A stretch of DNA of 64,000 nt from Aurelia coerulea (lineage: Eukaryota; Cnidaria; Scyphozoa; Semaeostomeae; Ulmaridae). Under the pieces are notes generated by a model. The model did no database searches. It saw nothing but the letters and a program-made list of their open reading frames with translations, and was not told where the DNA came from. Both the position numbers and the translations under genes were made by a program. Positions 1 to 13,479 of the stretch are shown here, in pieces. The stretch is from the NCBI GenBank assembly GCA_039566865.1, contig CM076948.1, positions 18,053,001 to 18,117,000 of the forward strand. Reading direction: 5' to 3'. Within the stretch, counting starts at the first letter, position 1, and each line of letters starts with the position of its first letter.

Positions 1-3000
1 AGTTAACGTACTTTAGTAGCTACAATTTATATTATAAAGAGAATTGCACTCATCGTTCTTTAAAACTTTAGTTCTGCCAGTAATTTCTTTTATAGCACTC
101 TATTAGTGCTGCAGCAACCCTTCTTGGAAACATTACTATAGCCATTAGTTTTTTCCTTAGTCTCATTTCCTTAGTCTCACTGCATAAACAAACATCCATT
201 AATAAAATGTTTATTTTCTTAAAGAAAACAAAATATAAACACAAAAAGTGTGGGTTAACGTACTTTAGTAGCTACAATTTACATTATAAAGAGAATTGCA
301 CACGTCGTTCTTTAAAACTTTAGTTCGGCCAGTAACTTCTTTAATAGCACTCTATTAGTGCTGCAGCAACCCTTCTTAGAAGCGTTACTATAGACATTAG
401 TTTTTTCTTTAGTCTCATTTTAACTTTACTGCATAAACAAACATCTATTAATAAAATGTTTATTTTCTCAAGCAAAACAAGATATAAACACAAAATGTGT
501 GAGTTAACGTACTTTAGTAGCCACAATTTATATTATTAAAAGTATTGCACTCATCGTTCTTTAAAACTTTAGTTCGGTCAGTAACTTCTTTAATAGCACT
601 CTATTAGTGCTGCAGCAACCCTTCTTGGAAACATTAATATAGACATTAGTTTTTTCATTAGTCTCGTTTTATCATCTTTATTGCATAAACAAACATCGAT
701 TAATTAGATGTTTATTTTCTCAAAGAAAACAAAATATAAACACAAAAAGTGTGGGTTAAGGTACTTTAGTAGCTACAATTTTCATTATAAAGAGAATTGC
801 ACTCATCGTTCTTCAAAACTTTAGTTCTGCCAGTAACTTCGTTTATAGCACTATATTAGTGCTGCAGCAACCCTTCTTGGAAACATTATTATAGCCATTA
901 GTTCTTTCCTTAGTCTCATTTTAGCTTTACTGCATAAACAAACATCGATTAATAAAATGTTTATTTTCTAGAAGAAAACAAAATATAAACACAAAAAGTG
1001 TGGGTTAACGTACTTTAGTAGCTACAATTTATATTATAAAGAGAATTGCACTCATCGTTCTTTAAAACTTTAGTTCTGCCAGTAACTTCTTTAATAGCAC
1101 TCTATTAGTACTACAGCAACCCTTCTTGGAAATATTACTATAGACATTAGTTTTTTCTTTTGTCTCCTTTTAATTTTACTGCATTAACAAACATCGATAT
1201 ATTAAATGTTTATTAGCTCAAAGAAAACCAAATACAAACGGAAAAAGTGTGGGTTAACGTACTTTAGTAGCTACTATTTATATTATGCAGAGAATTGCAC
1301 TCATCGTTCTTTAAAACTTTAGTTCTGCCAGTAACTTCTTTAATAGCACTATATTAGTGCTGCAGCAACCCTTCTTGGAAATATTACTATAGACATTAGT
1401 TTTTTCTTTTGTTTCGTTTTAACTTTACTGCATTAACAAACATCGATATATTAAATGTTTATTTTCTCAAAGAAAACAAAATATAAACGGAAAAACTGTG
1501 GATTAATGTATTTTAGCAGCTACAACTTATCTTATAAAGAGAATTGCACTCATCGTTCTTTAAAGCGTTAGTTCTGCCAGTAATTTATTTTAAAATACTC
1601 TATAAGTGCTGCAGCAACCCTTCTTGGAAACATTATTATAGCCATTAGTTTTTTCTTTAGTCTCATTTTAGCTTTACTGCATAAACAAACATCGATTAAT
1701 AAAATGTTTATTTTCTTAAAGAAAACAAAATATAAACACAAAAAGTGTGGGTTAACCTACTTTAGTAGCTACAATTTATCTTATAAAGAGAATTGCACTC
1801 ATCGTTCTTTAAAGCGTTAGTTCTGCCAGTAATTTATTTTAAAATACTCTATAAGTGCTGCAGCAACCCTTCTTGGAAACATTACTATAGCAATTAGTTC
1901 TTTCTTTAGTCTCATTTTAGCTTTACTGCATAAACAAACATCGATTAATAAAATGTTTATTTTCTTAAAGAAAATAAAATATAAACACAAAAAGTGTGGG
2001 TTAACCTACTTTAGTAGCTACAATTTATATTATAAAGAGAATTGCACTCATCGTTCTTTAAAACTTTAGTTCTGCCAGTAATTTCTTTTATAGCACTCTA
2101 TTAGTGCTGCAGCAACACTTCTTGGAAACATTACTATAGCAATTAGTTTTTTCTTTAGTCTCATTTTAGCTTTACTGCATAAACAAACATCGATTAATAA
2201 AATGTTTATTTTCTTAAAGAAAATAAAATATAAACACAAAAAGTGTGGGTTAACGTACTTTAGTAGCTACTATTTATATTATGCAGAGAATTGCACTCAT
2301 CGTTCTTTAAAGCGTTAGTTCTGCCAGTAATTTATTTTAAAATACTCTATAAGTGCTGCAGCAACCCTTCTTGGAAACATTACTATAGCCATTAGTATTT
2401 TCTTTAGTCTCATTTTAGCTTTACTGCATAAACAAACATCAATTAATAAAATGTTTATTTTCTTAAAGAAAACAAAATATAAACACAAAAAGTGTGGGTT
2501 AACCTACTTTAGTAGCTACAATTTATATTATAAAGAGAATTGCACTCATCGTTCTTTAAAACTTTAGTTCTGCCAGTAATTTCTTTTATAGCACTCTATT
2601 AGTGCTGCAGCAACCCTTCTTGGAAACATTACTATAGCAATTAGTTTTTTCTTTAGTCTCATTTTAGCTTTACTGCATAAACAAACATCGATTAATAAAA
2701 TGTTTATTTTCTTAAAGAAAACAAAATATAAACACAAAAAGTGTGGGTTAACGTAATTTAGTAGCTAAAATTAATATTATAAAGAGAATTGCACTCATCT
2801 TCCTTTAAAACTTTAGTTCTGCCAGTAACGTCTTTTATAGAACTTTATAGGTGCTGCAGCAACCATTCTTGGAAACATTACTATAGACATTAGTTTTTTC
2901 TTTCGTCTCGTTTTATCTTTACTACATAAACGAACATCGATTAATTAAATAATTTTTCTCTCAAGAAAAACAAGATATAAACACAAAAAGTGTGAGATAA

Positions 3001-6000
3001 AGTACTTTAGTAGCGACAATTTTATTATAAATAGAATTGCACTAATCTTTCTTTAAAACTTTAGTTCTGCCAGTAACTTCTTTTATAGCACTATATTAGT
3101 GCTGCAGCAACCATTCTTGGAAACATTAATGTAGACATTAGTTTTTTCTTAAGTCTCATTTTAGCTTTACTGCATAAACATACATCGATTAACTAAATGT
3201 TTATTTTCTCAAAGAAAACAAAATATACACACAAAAAGTGTGGGTTAACGTACTTTAGTAGCTACAATTTATATTATAAAGAGAATGGCACTCATCGTTC
3301 TTTAAAACTCTAGTTCTGCAAGTAATTTCTTTTATAGCACTATATTAGTGCTGCAGCACCCCTTCTTGGAAACATTGCTATAGCCATTAGTTTTTTCTTT
3401 AGTCTCATTTTAGCTTCACTGCATAAAGAAACATCGATTAATAGAATGTTTATTTTCTCAAAGAAAGCAAAATATCAACACAAAAAGTTTGGATTAGCGT
3501 AACGTAGTAGCTACAATTTATATTATAAAGAGAATTGCGCTCATCGCTCTCCGAAACTTTAGTGCTGCAAGTAACTTCTTTTATAGCATTATATTAGTGC
3601 AGCAGCAACCATCCTTGGAAACATTGCTATAGCCATTAGTTTTTTCTTTAGTTTCATTTTAGCTTTACTGCATAAACAAGAATCTATTAATTAAATGTTT
3701 ATCTCTCAAAGAACACAAAATATAAACAAAAAAAGTGTAGGTTAACGTACTTTAGCATTTACAATTTATATTATAAAGGGAACTGCACTCATCGTTCTTT
3801 AAAACTTTAGTTCTGCCAGTAACTTCTTCTATAGCACTATATTAGTGCTGCAGCAACCATTCTTGGAAACATTACTATAGACATTAGTTTTCTCTTTAGT
3901 CTCATTATAGCTTTACTGCATAAACAAACATCGATTTATTAAATGTTTATTTTCTAAAAGAAAACAAAATATAATCACAAGAAGTTTTAGTTAACGTACT
4001 TTAGTAGCTACAATTTATATTATAAAGAGAATTGCACTCATCGTTCTTTAAAACTTTAGTTCTGCCAGTAATTTCTTTTATAGCACTCTATTAGTGCTGC
4101 AGCAACCCTTCTTGGAAACATTACTATAGCCATTAGTTTTTTCCTTAGTCTCATTTTAGCTTTACTGCATAAACAAACATCCATTAATAAAATGTTTATT
4201 TTCTTAAAAAAAACAAAATATAAACACAAAAAGTGTGGGTTAACGTACTTTAGTAGCTACAATTTACATTATAAAGAGAATTGCACTCATCGTTCTTTAA
4301 AACTTTAATTCTGCCAGTAATTTCGTTTATAGCACTATATTAGTGCTGCAACAAACATTCTTGGAAACATTACTATAGACATTAGTTTTGTCTTTAGTCT
4401 CATTTTAGCTTTACTGCATAAACAAACATCGATTAATTAAATGTTTATTTTCTTAAAGAAAACAAAATATAAACAAAAAAGTGTAGTTTAATGTACTTTA
4501 GTTACTACAATTTATATTATAAAGAGAACTGTGCTCATCGTTCTTTAAAACTTTAGTTCTGCCAGTAACTTCTTCTATAGTACTATATTAGTGCTGCAGC
4601 AACCATTCTTGGAAACATTACTATAGATATTAGTTTTCTCTTTAGTCTCATTATTGCTTTACTGCATAAACAAACATCGATTTATTAAATGTTTATTTTC
4701 TAAAATAAAACAAAATATAATCACAAAAAGTTTTAGTTAACGTACTTTAGTAGCTACAATTTATATTATAAAGAGAATTGCACTCATCGTTCTTTAAAAC
4801 TTTAATTCTGCCAGTAATTTCTTCTACAGCACTCTATTAGTGCTGCAGCAACCCTTCTTGGAAACATTACTATAGCCATTAGTTTTTTCCTTAGTCTCAT
4901 TTCCTTAGTCTCACTGCATAAGCAAACATCCATTAATAAAATGTTTATTTTCTTAAAGAAAAGAAAATATAAACACAAAAGGTGTGGGTTAACGTACTTT
5001 AGTAGCTACAAATTATATTATAAAGAGAACTGTGCTCATCGTTCTTTAAAACTTTAGTTCTGCCAGTAACTTCTTCTATAGTACTATAATAGTGCTGCAG
5101 CAACCATTCTTGGAAACATTACTATAGATATTAGTTTTCTCTTTAGTCTCATTATTGCTTTACTGCATAAACAAACATCGATTTATTAAATGTTTATTTT
5201 CTAAAATAAAACAAAATATAAACACAAAAAGTGTGGGTTAACGTACTTTAGTAGCTACAATTTATATTATAAAGAGAATTGCACTCATCGTTCTTTAAAA
5301 CTTTAGTTCTGCCAGTAAATTCTTTTTTAGCACTATATTAGTGCTGCAGCAACCATTCTTGGAAACATTGCTATAGCCATTAGTTTTTTCCTTAGTCTCA
5401 TTTTAGCTTTACTGCATAAACAAACATCCATTAATAAAATGTTTATTTTCTTAAAGAAAACAAAATATAAACACAAAAAGTGTGGGTTAACGTACTTTAG
5501 TAGCTACAAATTATATTATAAAGAGAACTGTGCTCATCGTTCTTTAAAACTTTAGTTCTGCCAGTAACTTCTTTAATAGCACTCTATTAGTGCTGCAGCA
5601 ACCCTTCTTAGAAGCGTTACTATAGACATTAGTTTTTTCTTTAGTCTCATTTTAACTTTACTGCATAAACAAACATCTATTAATAAAATGTTTATTTTCT
5701 CAAGCAAAACAAGATATAAACACAAAATGTGTGAGTTAACGTACTTTAGTAGCCACAATTTATATTATTAAAAGTATTGCACTCATCGTTCTTTAAAACT
5801 TTAGTTCGGCCAGTAACTTCTTTAATAGCACTCTATTAGTGCTGCAGCAACCCTTCTTGGAAACATTACTATAGACATTAGTTTTTTCTTTAGTCTCATT
5901 TTAACTTTACTGCATAAACAAACATCTATTAATAAAATGTTTATTTTCTCAAGCAAAACAAGATATAAACACAAAATGTGTGAGTTAACGTACTTTAGTA

Positions 6001-7729
6001 GCTACAATTTATATTATAAAGAGAATTGCACTCATCGGGCTTTAAAACTTTAGTTCTGCAAGTAATTTCTTTTATAGCACTATATTAATGCTGCAGCAAC
6101 CATTCTGAGAATCATTACTATAGCCATTAGTTTTTTCTTTAGTCTCATTTTATCATCTTTATTGCATAAACAAACATCGATTAATTAGATGTTTATTTTC
6201 TCAAAGAAAACAAAATATAAACACAAAAAGTGTGGGTTAAGGTACTTTAGTAGCTACAATTTTCATTATAAAGAGAATTGCACTCATCGTTCTTTAAAAC
6301 TTTAGTTCTGCCAGTAATTTATTTTAAAGCACTCTATTAGTGCTGCAGCAACCCTTCTTGGAAACATTATTATAGCCATTAGTTCTTTCCTTAGTCTCAT
6401 TTTAGCTTTACTGCATAAACAAACATCGATTAATAAAATGTTTATTTTCTTGAAGAAAACAAAATATAAACACAAAAAGTGTGGGTTAACGTACTTTAGT
6501 AGCTACAATTTATATTATAAAGAGAATTGCACTCATCGTTCTTTAAAACTTTAGTTATGCCAGTAACTTCTTTAATAGCACTCTATTAGTGCTGCAGCAA
6601 CCCTTCTTGGAAATATTACTATAGACATTAGTTTTTTCTTTTGTCTCGTTTTAACTTTACTGCATTAACAAACATCGATATATTAAATGTTTATTTTCTC
6701 AAAGAAAACAAAATATAAACGGAAAAACTGTGGATTAATGTATTTTAGCAGCTACAACTTATCTTTTAAAGAGAATTGCACTCATCGTTGTTTAAAGCGT
6801 TAGTTCTGCCAGTAATTTATTTTAAAATACTCTATAAGTGCTGCAGCAACCCTTCTTGGAAACATTATTATAGCCATTAGTTTTTTCTTTAGTCTCATTT
6901 TAGCTTTACTGCATAAACAAACATCGATTAATAAAATGTTTATTTTCTTAAAGAAAACAAAATATAAACACAAAAAGTGTGGGTTAACCTACTTTAGTAG
7001 CTACAATTTATCTTATAAAGAGAATTGCACTCATCGTTCTTTAAAGCGTTAGTTCTGCCAGTAATTTATTTTAAAATACTCTATAAGTGCTGCAGCAACC
7101 CTTCTTGGAAACATTACTATAGCCATTAGTTCTTTCTTTAGTCTCATTTTAGCTTTACTGCATAAACAAACATCGATTAATAAAATGTTTATTTTCTTAA
7201 AGAAAACAAAATATAAACACAAAAAGTGTGGGTTAACCTACTTTAGTAGCTACAATTTATATTATAAAGAGAATTGCACTCATCGTTCTTTAAAACTTTA
7301 GTTATGCCAGTAACTTCTTTAATAGCACCCTATTAGTGCTGCAGCAACCCTTCTTGGAAACATTATTATAGCCATTAGTTTTTTCTTTAGTCTCATTTTA
7401 GCTTTACTGCATAAACAAACATCGATTAATAAAATGTTTTTTTTCTTAAAGAAAACAAAATATAAACACAAAAAGTGTGGGTTAACGTACTTTAGTAGCT
7501 ACAATTTATATTATAAAGAGAATTGCACTCATCGTTCTTTAAAACTTTAGTTCTGCCAGTAATTTCTTTTATAGCACTCTATTAGTGTTGCAGCAACCCT
7601 TCTTGGAAACATTACTATAGCAATTAGTTTTTTCTTTAGTCTCATTTTAGCTTTACTGCATAAACAAACATCGATTAATAAAATGTTTATTTTCTTAAAG
7701 AAAACAAAATATAAACACAAAAAGTGTGG

Positions 7730-8227
7730 GTTAACGTACTTTAGTAGCTACAATTTATATTATAAAGAGAATTGCACTCATCGTTCTTTAAAACTTTAGT
7801 TATGCCAGTAACTTCTTTAATAGCACCCTATTAGTGCTGCAGCAACCCTTCTTGGAAACATTATTATAGCCATTAGTTTTTTCTTTAGTCTCATTTTTGC
7901 TTTACTGCATAAACAAACATCGATTAATAAAATGTTTTTTTTCTTAAAGAAAACAAAATATAAACACAAAAAGTGTGGGTTAACGTACTTTAGTAGCTAC
8001 AATTTATATTATAAAGAGAATTGCACTCATCGTTCTTTAAAACTTTAGTTATGCCAGTAACTTCTTTAATAGCACCCTATTAGTGCTGCAGCAACCCTTC
8101 TTGGAAACATTATTATAGCCATTAGTTTTTTCTTTAGTCTCATTTTTGCTTTACTGCATAAACAAACATCGATTAATAAAATGTTTTTTTTCTTAAAGAA
8201 AAAAAAATATAAACACAAAAAGTGTGG
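7730..8227. repeat. Pair of adjacent near-identical monomers
   Basis: Monomers 7730-7978 and 7979-8227 are both 249 bp. By eye they differ at one base, a C to A change in the A-rich tract. Both carry the same private marks: ACCCTATTAG, TTTTTGCTTTAC and an ATGTTTTTTTTC tract. This is the clearest recent single-monomer duplication in the window. Confidence 0.85.
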
Positions 8228-9223
8228 GTTAACGTACTTTAGTAGCTACAATTTATATTATAAAGAGAATTGCACTCATCGTTCTTTAAAACTTTAGTTA
8301 TGCCAGTAACTTCTTTAATAGCACTCTATTAGTGCTGCAGCAACCCTTCTTGGAAATATTACTATAGACATTAGTTTTTTCTTTTGTCTCATTTTAATTT
8401 TACTGCATTAACAAACATCGATATATTAAATGTTTATTTTCTCAAAGAAAACCAAATATAAACGGAAAAAGTGTGGGTTAACGTACTTTAGTAGCTACTA
8501 TTTATATTATGCAGAGAATTGCACTCATCGTTCTTTAAAACTTTAGTTATGCCAGTAACTTCTTTAATAGCACTCTATTAGTGCTGCAGCAACCCTTCTT
8601 GGAAATATTACTATAGACATTAGTTTTTTCTTTTGTCTCGTTTTAACTTTACTGCATTAACAAACATCGATATATTAAATGTTTATTTTCTCAAAGAAAA
8701 CAAAATATAAACGGAAAAACTGTGGATTAATGTATTTTAGCAGCTACAACTTATCTTATAAAGAGAATTGCACTCATCGTTCTTTAAAGCGTTAGTTCTG
8801 CCAGTAATTTATTTTAAAATACTCTATAAGTGCTGCAGCAGCCCTTCTTGGAATCATTATTATAGCCATTAGTTTTTTCTTTAGTCTCATTTTAGCTTTA
8901 CTGCATAAACAAACATCGATTAATAAAATGTTTATTTTCTTAAAGAAAACAAAATATGAACACAAAAAGTGTGGGTTAACCTACTTTAGTAGCTACAATT
9001 TATCTTATATAGAGAATTGCACTCATCGTTCTTTAAAGCGTTAGTTCTGCCAGTAATTTATTTTAAAATACTCTATAAGTGCTGCAGCAACCCTTCTTGG
9101 AAACATTACTATAGCAATTAGTTTTTTCTTTAGTCTCATTTTAGCTTTACTGCATAAACAAACATCGATTAATAAAACGTTTATTTCCTTAAAGAAAACA
9201 AAATATAAACACAAAAAGTGTGG

Positions 9224-9472
9224 GTTAACCTACTTTAGTAGCTACAATTTATATTATAAAGAGAATTGCACTCATCGTTCTTTAAAACTTTAGTTCTGCC
9301 AGTAATTTCTTTTATAGCACTCTATTAGTGCTGCAGCAACCCTTCTTGGAAACATTACTATAGCAATTAGTTTTTTCTTTAGTCTCATTTTAGCTTTACT
9401 GCATAAACAAACATCGATTAATAAAATGTTTATTTTCTTAAAGAAAACAAAATATAAACACAAAAAGTGTGG
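9224..9472 (+). repeat. Representative satellite monomer (249 bp)
   Basis: Chosen as a copy with few private changes. Several short inverted repeats can be read in it: GTAGCTAC near its start; TTTATA-T-TATAAA; AGCACT-CTATT-AGTGCT at 9316-9332; the palindrome GCTGCAGC at 9330-9337; AAACAT-ATGTTT around the ATCGAT site; and ACAC-AAAAA-GTGT at its end. A TTC-TTG-GAA block lies in the middle. The plus-strand start is arbitrary, since the true unit boundary of a tandem array is not defined. Neighbouring copies differ from it mainly at linked variant sites. Confidence 0.9.
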
Positions 9473-10228
9473 GTTAACGTACTTTAGTAGCTACAATTTA
9501 TATTATAAAGAGAATTGCACTCATCGTTCTTTAAAACTTTAGTTATGCCAGTAACTTCTTTAATAGCACTCTATTAGTGCTGCAGCAACCCTTCTTGGAA
9601 ATATTACTATAGACATTAGTTTTTTCTTTTGTCTCGTTTTAACTTTACTGCATTAACAAACATCGATATATTAAATGTTTATTTTCTCAAAGAAAACAAA
9701 ATATAAACGGAAAAACTGTGGATTAATGTATTTTAGCAGCTACAACTTATCTTATAAAGAGAATTGCACTCATCGTTCTTTAAAGCGTTAGTTCTGCCAG
9801 TAATTTATTTTAAAATACTCTATAAGTGCTGCAGCAACCCTTCTTGGAAACATTATTATAGCCATTAGTTTTTTCTTTAGTCTCATTTTAGCTTTACTGC
9901 ATAAACAAACATCGATTAATAAAATGTTTATTTTCTTAAAGAAAACAAAATATAAACACAAAAAGTGTGGGTTAACCTACTTTAGTAGCTACAATTTATC
10001 TTATAAAGAGAATTGCACTCATCGTTCTTTAAAGCGTTAGTTCTGCCAGTAATTTATTTTAAAATACTCTATAAGTGCTGCAGCAACCCTTCTTGGAAAC
10101 ATTACTATAGCAATTAGTTTTTTCTTTAGTCTCATTTTAGCTTTACTGCATAAACAAACATCGATTAATAAAACGTTTATTTCCTTAAAGAAAACAAAAT
10201 ATAAACACAAAAAGTGTGGGTTAACCTA

Positions 10229-10726
10229 CTTTAGTAGCTACAATTTACATTATAAAGAGAATTGCTGACATCGCTCTTTAAAACTTTAGTTCGGCCAGTA
10301 ACTTCTTTAATAGCACTCTATTAGTGCTGCAGCAACCCTTCTTGGAAGCGTTACTATAGATATTAGTTTTTTCTTTAGTCTCATTTTATCATCTTTATTG
10401 CATAAACAAACATCGATTAATTAGATGTTTATATTCTCAAAGAAAACAAAATATAAACACAAAAAGTGTGGGTTAACGTACTTTAGTAGCTACAATTTAC
10501 ATTATAAAGAGAATTGCTGACATCGCTCTTTAAAACTTTAGTTCGGCCAGTAACTTCTTTAATAGCACTCTATTAGTGCTGCAGCAACCCTTCTTGGAAG
10601 CGTTACTATAGATAATAGTTTTTTCTTTAGTCTCATTTTATCATCTTTATTGCATAAACAAACATCGATTAATTAGATGTTTATATTCTCAAAGAAAACA
10701 AAATATAAACACAACAAGTGTGGGTT
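10229..10726. repeat. Second adjacent near-identical monomer pair
   Basis: Two consecutive monomers share the unusual GAATTGCTGACATCGCTC variant, TTCGGCCAG, CTTGGAAGCGTTAC and the ATCATC insertion. They differ only at a few sites, such as GATATTAG versus GATAATAG. The same variant, as GCTGACATCG or GCAGACATCG, recurs near 12013, 12264 and 13262, so this cassette has been copied several times within about 3 kb. Confidence 0.8.
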
Positions 10727-13479
10727 AACGTACTTTAGTAGCTACTATTTATATTATGCAGAGAATTGCACTCATCGTTCTTTAAAGCGTTAGTTCTGCC
10801 AGTAATTTATTTTAAAATACTCTATAAGTGCTGCAGCAACCCTTCTTGGAAACATTATTATAGCCATTAGTTTTTTCTTTAGTCTCATTTTAGCTTTACT
10901 GCATAAACAAACATCGATTAATAAAATGTTTATTTTCTTAAAGAAAACAAAATATAAACACAAAAAGTGTGGGTTAACCTACTTTAGTAGCTACAATTTA
11001 TATTATAAAGAGAATTGCACTCATCGTTCTTTAAAACTTTAGTTCTGCCAGTAATTTCATTTATAGCACTCTATTAGTGCTGCATCAACCCTTCTTGGAA
11101 ACCTTACTATAGCAATTAGTTCTTTCTTTAGTCTCATTTTAGCTTTACTGCATAAACAAACATCGATTAATAAAATGTTTATTTTCTTAAAGAAAACAAA
11201 ATATAAACACAAAAAGTGTGGGTTAACCTACTTTAGTAGCTACAATTTATATTATGCAGAGAATTGCACTCATCGTTCTTTAAAACTTTAGTTATGCCAG
11301 TAACTTCTTTTATAGCACTCTATTAGTGCTGCAGCAACCCTTCTTGGAAACATTACTATAGCAATTAGTTTTTTCTTTAGTCTCATTTTAGCTTTACTGC
11401 ATAAACAAACATCGATTAATAAAATGTTTATTTTCTTAAAGAAAATAAAATATAAACACAAAAAGTGTGGGTTAACGTACTTTAGTAGCTACTATTTATA
11501 TTATGCAGAGAATTGCACTCATCGTTCTTTAAATCTTTAGTTCTGCCAGTAATTTCTTTTATAGCACTATATTAGTGCTGCAGCAACCATTCTTGGAAAT
11601 ATTACTATAGACATTAGTTTTTTCTTTTGTCTCATTTTAACTTTACTGCATTAACAAACATCGATATATTAAATGTTTATTTTCTCAAAGAAAACCAAAT
11701 ATAATCACAAAAAGTTTTAGTTAACGTACTTTAGTAGCTACAATTTATATTATAAAGAGAATTGCACTCATCGTTCTTTAAAACTTTAGTTCTGCCAGTA
11801 ATTTCTTTTATAGCACTCTATTAGTGCTGCAGCAACCCTTCTTGGAAATATTACTATAGCCATTAGTTTTTTCCTTAGTCTCATTTTAGCTTTACTGCAT
11901 AAACAAACATCCATTAATAAAATGTTTATTTTCTTAAAGAAAACAAAATATAAACACAAAAAGTGTGGGTTAACGTACTTTAGTAGCTACAATTTACATT
12001 ATAAAGAGAATTGCAGACATCGCTCTTTAAAACTTTAGTTCGGCCAGTAACTTCTTTAATAGCACTCTATTAGTGCTGCAGCAACCCTTCTTGGAAGCGT
12101 TACTATAGATATTAGTTTTTTCTTTAGTCTCATTTTATCATCTTTATTGCATAAACAAACATCGATTAATTAGATGTTTATATTCTCAAAGAAAACAAAA
12201 TATAAACACAAAAAGTGTGGGTTAACGTACTTTAGTAGCTACAATTTACATTATAAAGAGAATTGCTGACATCGCTCTTTAAAACTTTAGTTCGGCCAGT
12301 AACTTCTTTAATAGCACTCTATTAGTGCTGCAGCAACCCTTCTTGGAAGCGTTACTATAGATATTAGTTTTTTCTTTAGTCTCATTTTATCATCTTTATT
12401 GCATAAACAAACATCGATTAATTAGATGTTTATATTCTCAAAGAAAACAAAATATAAACACAAAAAGTGTGGGTTAACGTACTTTAGTAGCTACAATTTA
12501 TATTATAAAGAGAATTGCACTCATCGTTCTTTAAAACTTTAGTTATGCCAGTAACTTCTTTAATAGCACTCTATTAGTGCTGCAGCAACCCTTCTTGGAA
12601 ATATTACTATAGACATTAGTTTTTTCTTTTGTCTCATTTTAACTTTACTGCATTAACAAACATCGATATATTAAATGTTTATTTTCTCAAAGAAAACAAT
12701 ATATAAACGGAAAAACTGTGGATTAATGCATTTTAGCAGCTACAACTTATCTTATAAAGAGAATTGCACTCATCGTTCTTTAAAACGTTAGTTCTGCCAG
12801 TAATTTATTTTAAAACACTCTATAAGTGCTGCAGCAACCCTTCTTGGAAACATTATTATAGCCATTAGTTTTTTCTTTAGTCTCATTTTAGCTTTACTGC
12901 ATAAACAAACATCGATTAATAAAATGTTTATTTTCTTAAAGAAAACAAAATATAAACACAAAAAGTGTGGGTTAACCTACTTTAGTAGCTACAATTTATA
13001 TTATAAAGAGAATTGCACTCATCGTTCTTTAAAACTTTAGTTCTGCCAGTAATTTCTTTTATAGCACTCTATTAGTGCTGCAGCAACCCTTCTTGGAAAC
13101 ATTACTATAGCAATTAGTTTTTTCTTTAGTCTCATTTTAACTTTACTGCATTAACAAACATCGATATATTAAATGTTTATTTTCTTAAAGAAAACAAAAT
13201 ATAAACACAAAAAGTGTGGGTTAACGTACTTTAGTAGCTACAATTTACATTATAAAGAGAATTGCAGACATCGCTCTTTAAAACTTTAGTTCGGCCAGTA
13301 ACTTCTTTAATAGCACTCTATTAGTGCTGCAGCAACCCTTCTTGGAAGCGTTACTATAGATATTAGTTTTTTCTTTAGTCTCATTTTATCATCTTTATTG
13401 CATAAACAAACATCGATTAATTAGATGTTTATATTCTCAAAGAAAACAAAATATAAACACAAAAAGTGTGGGTTAACGT

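Noticed and set aside
341..526. 61-codon minus-strand open frame, repeated at 5573-5758
   Set aside because: It lies wholly inside satellite monomers and is identical only because the DNA segment was duplicated. Most other monomers break the frame.
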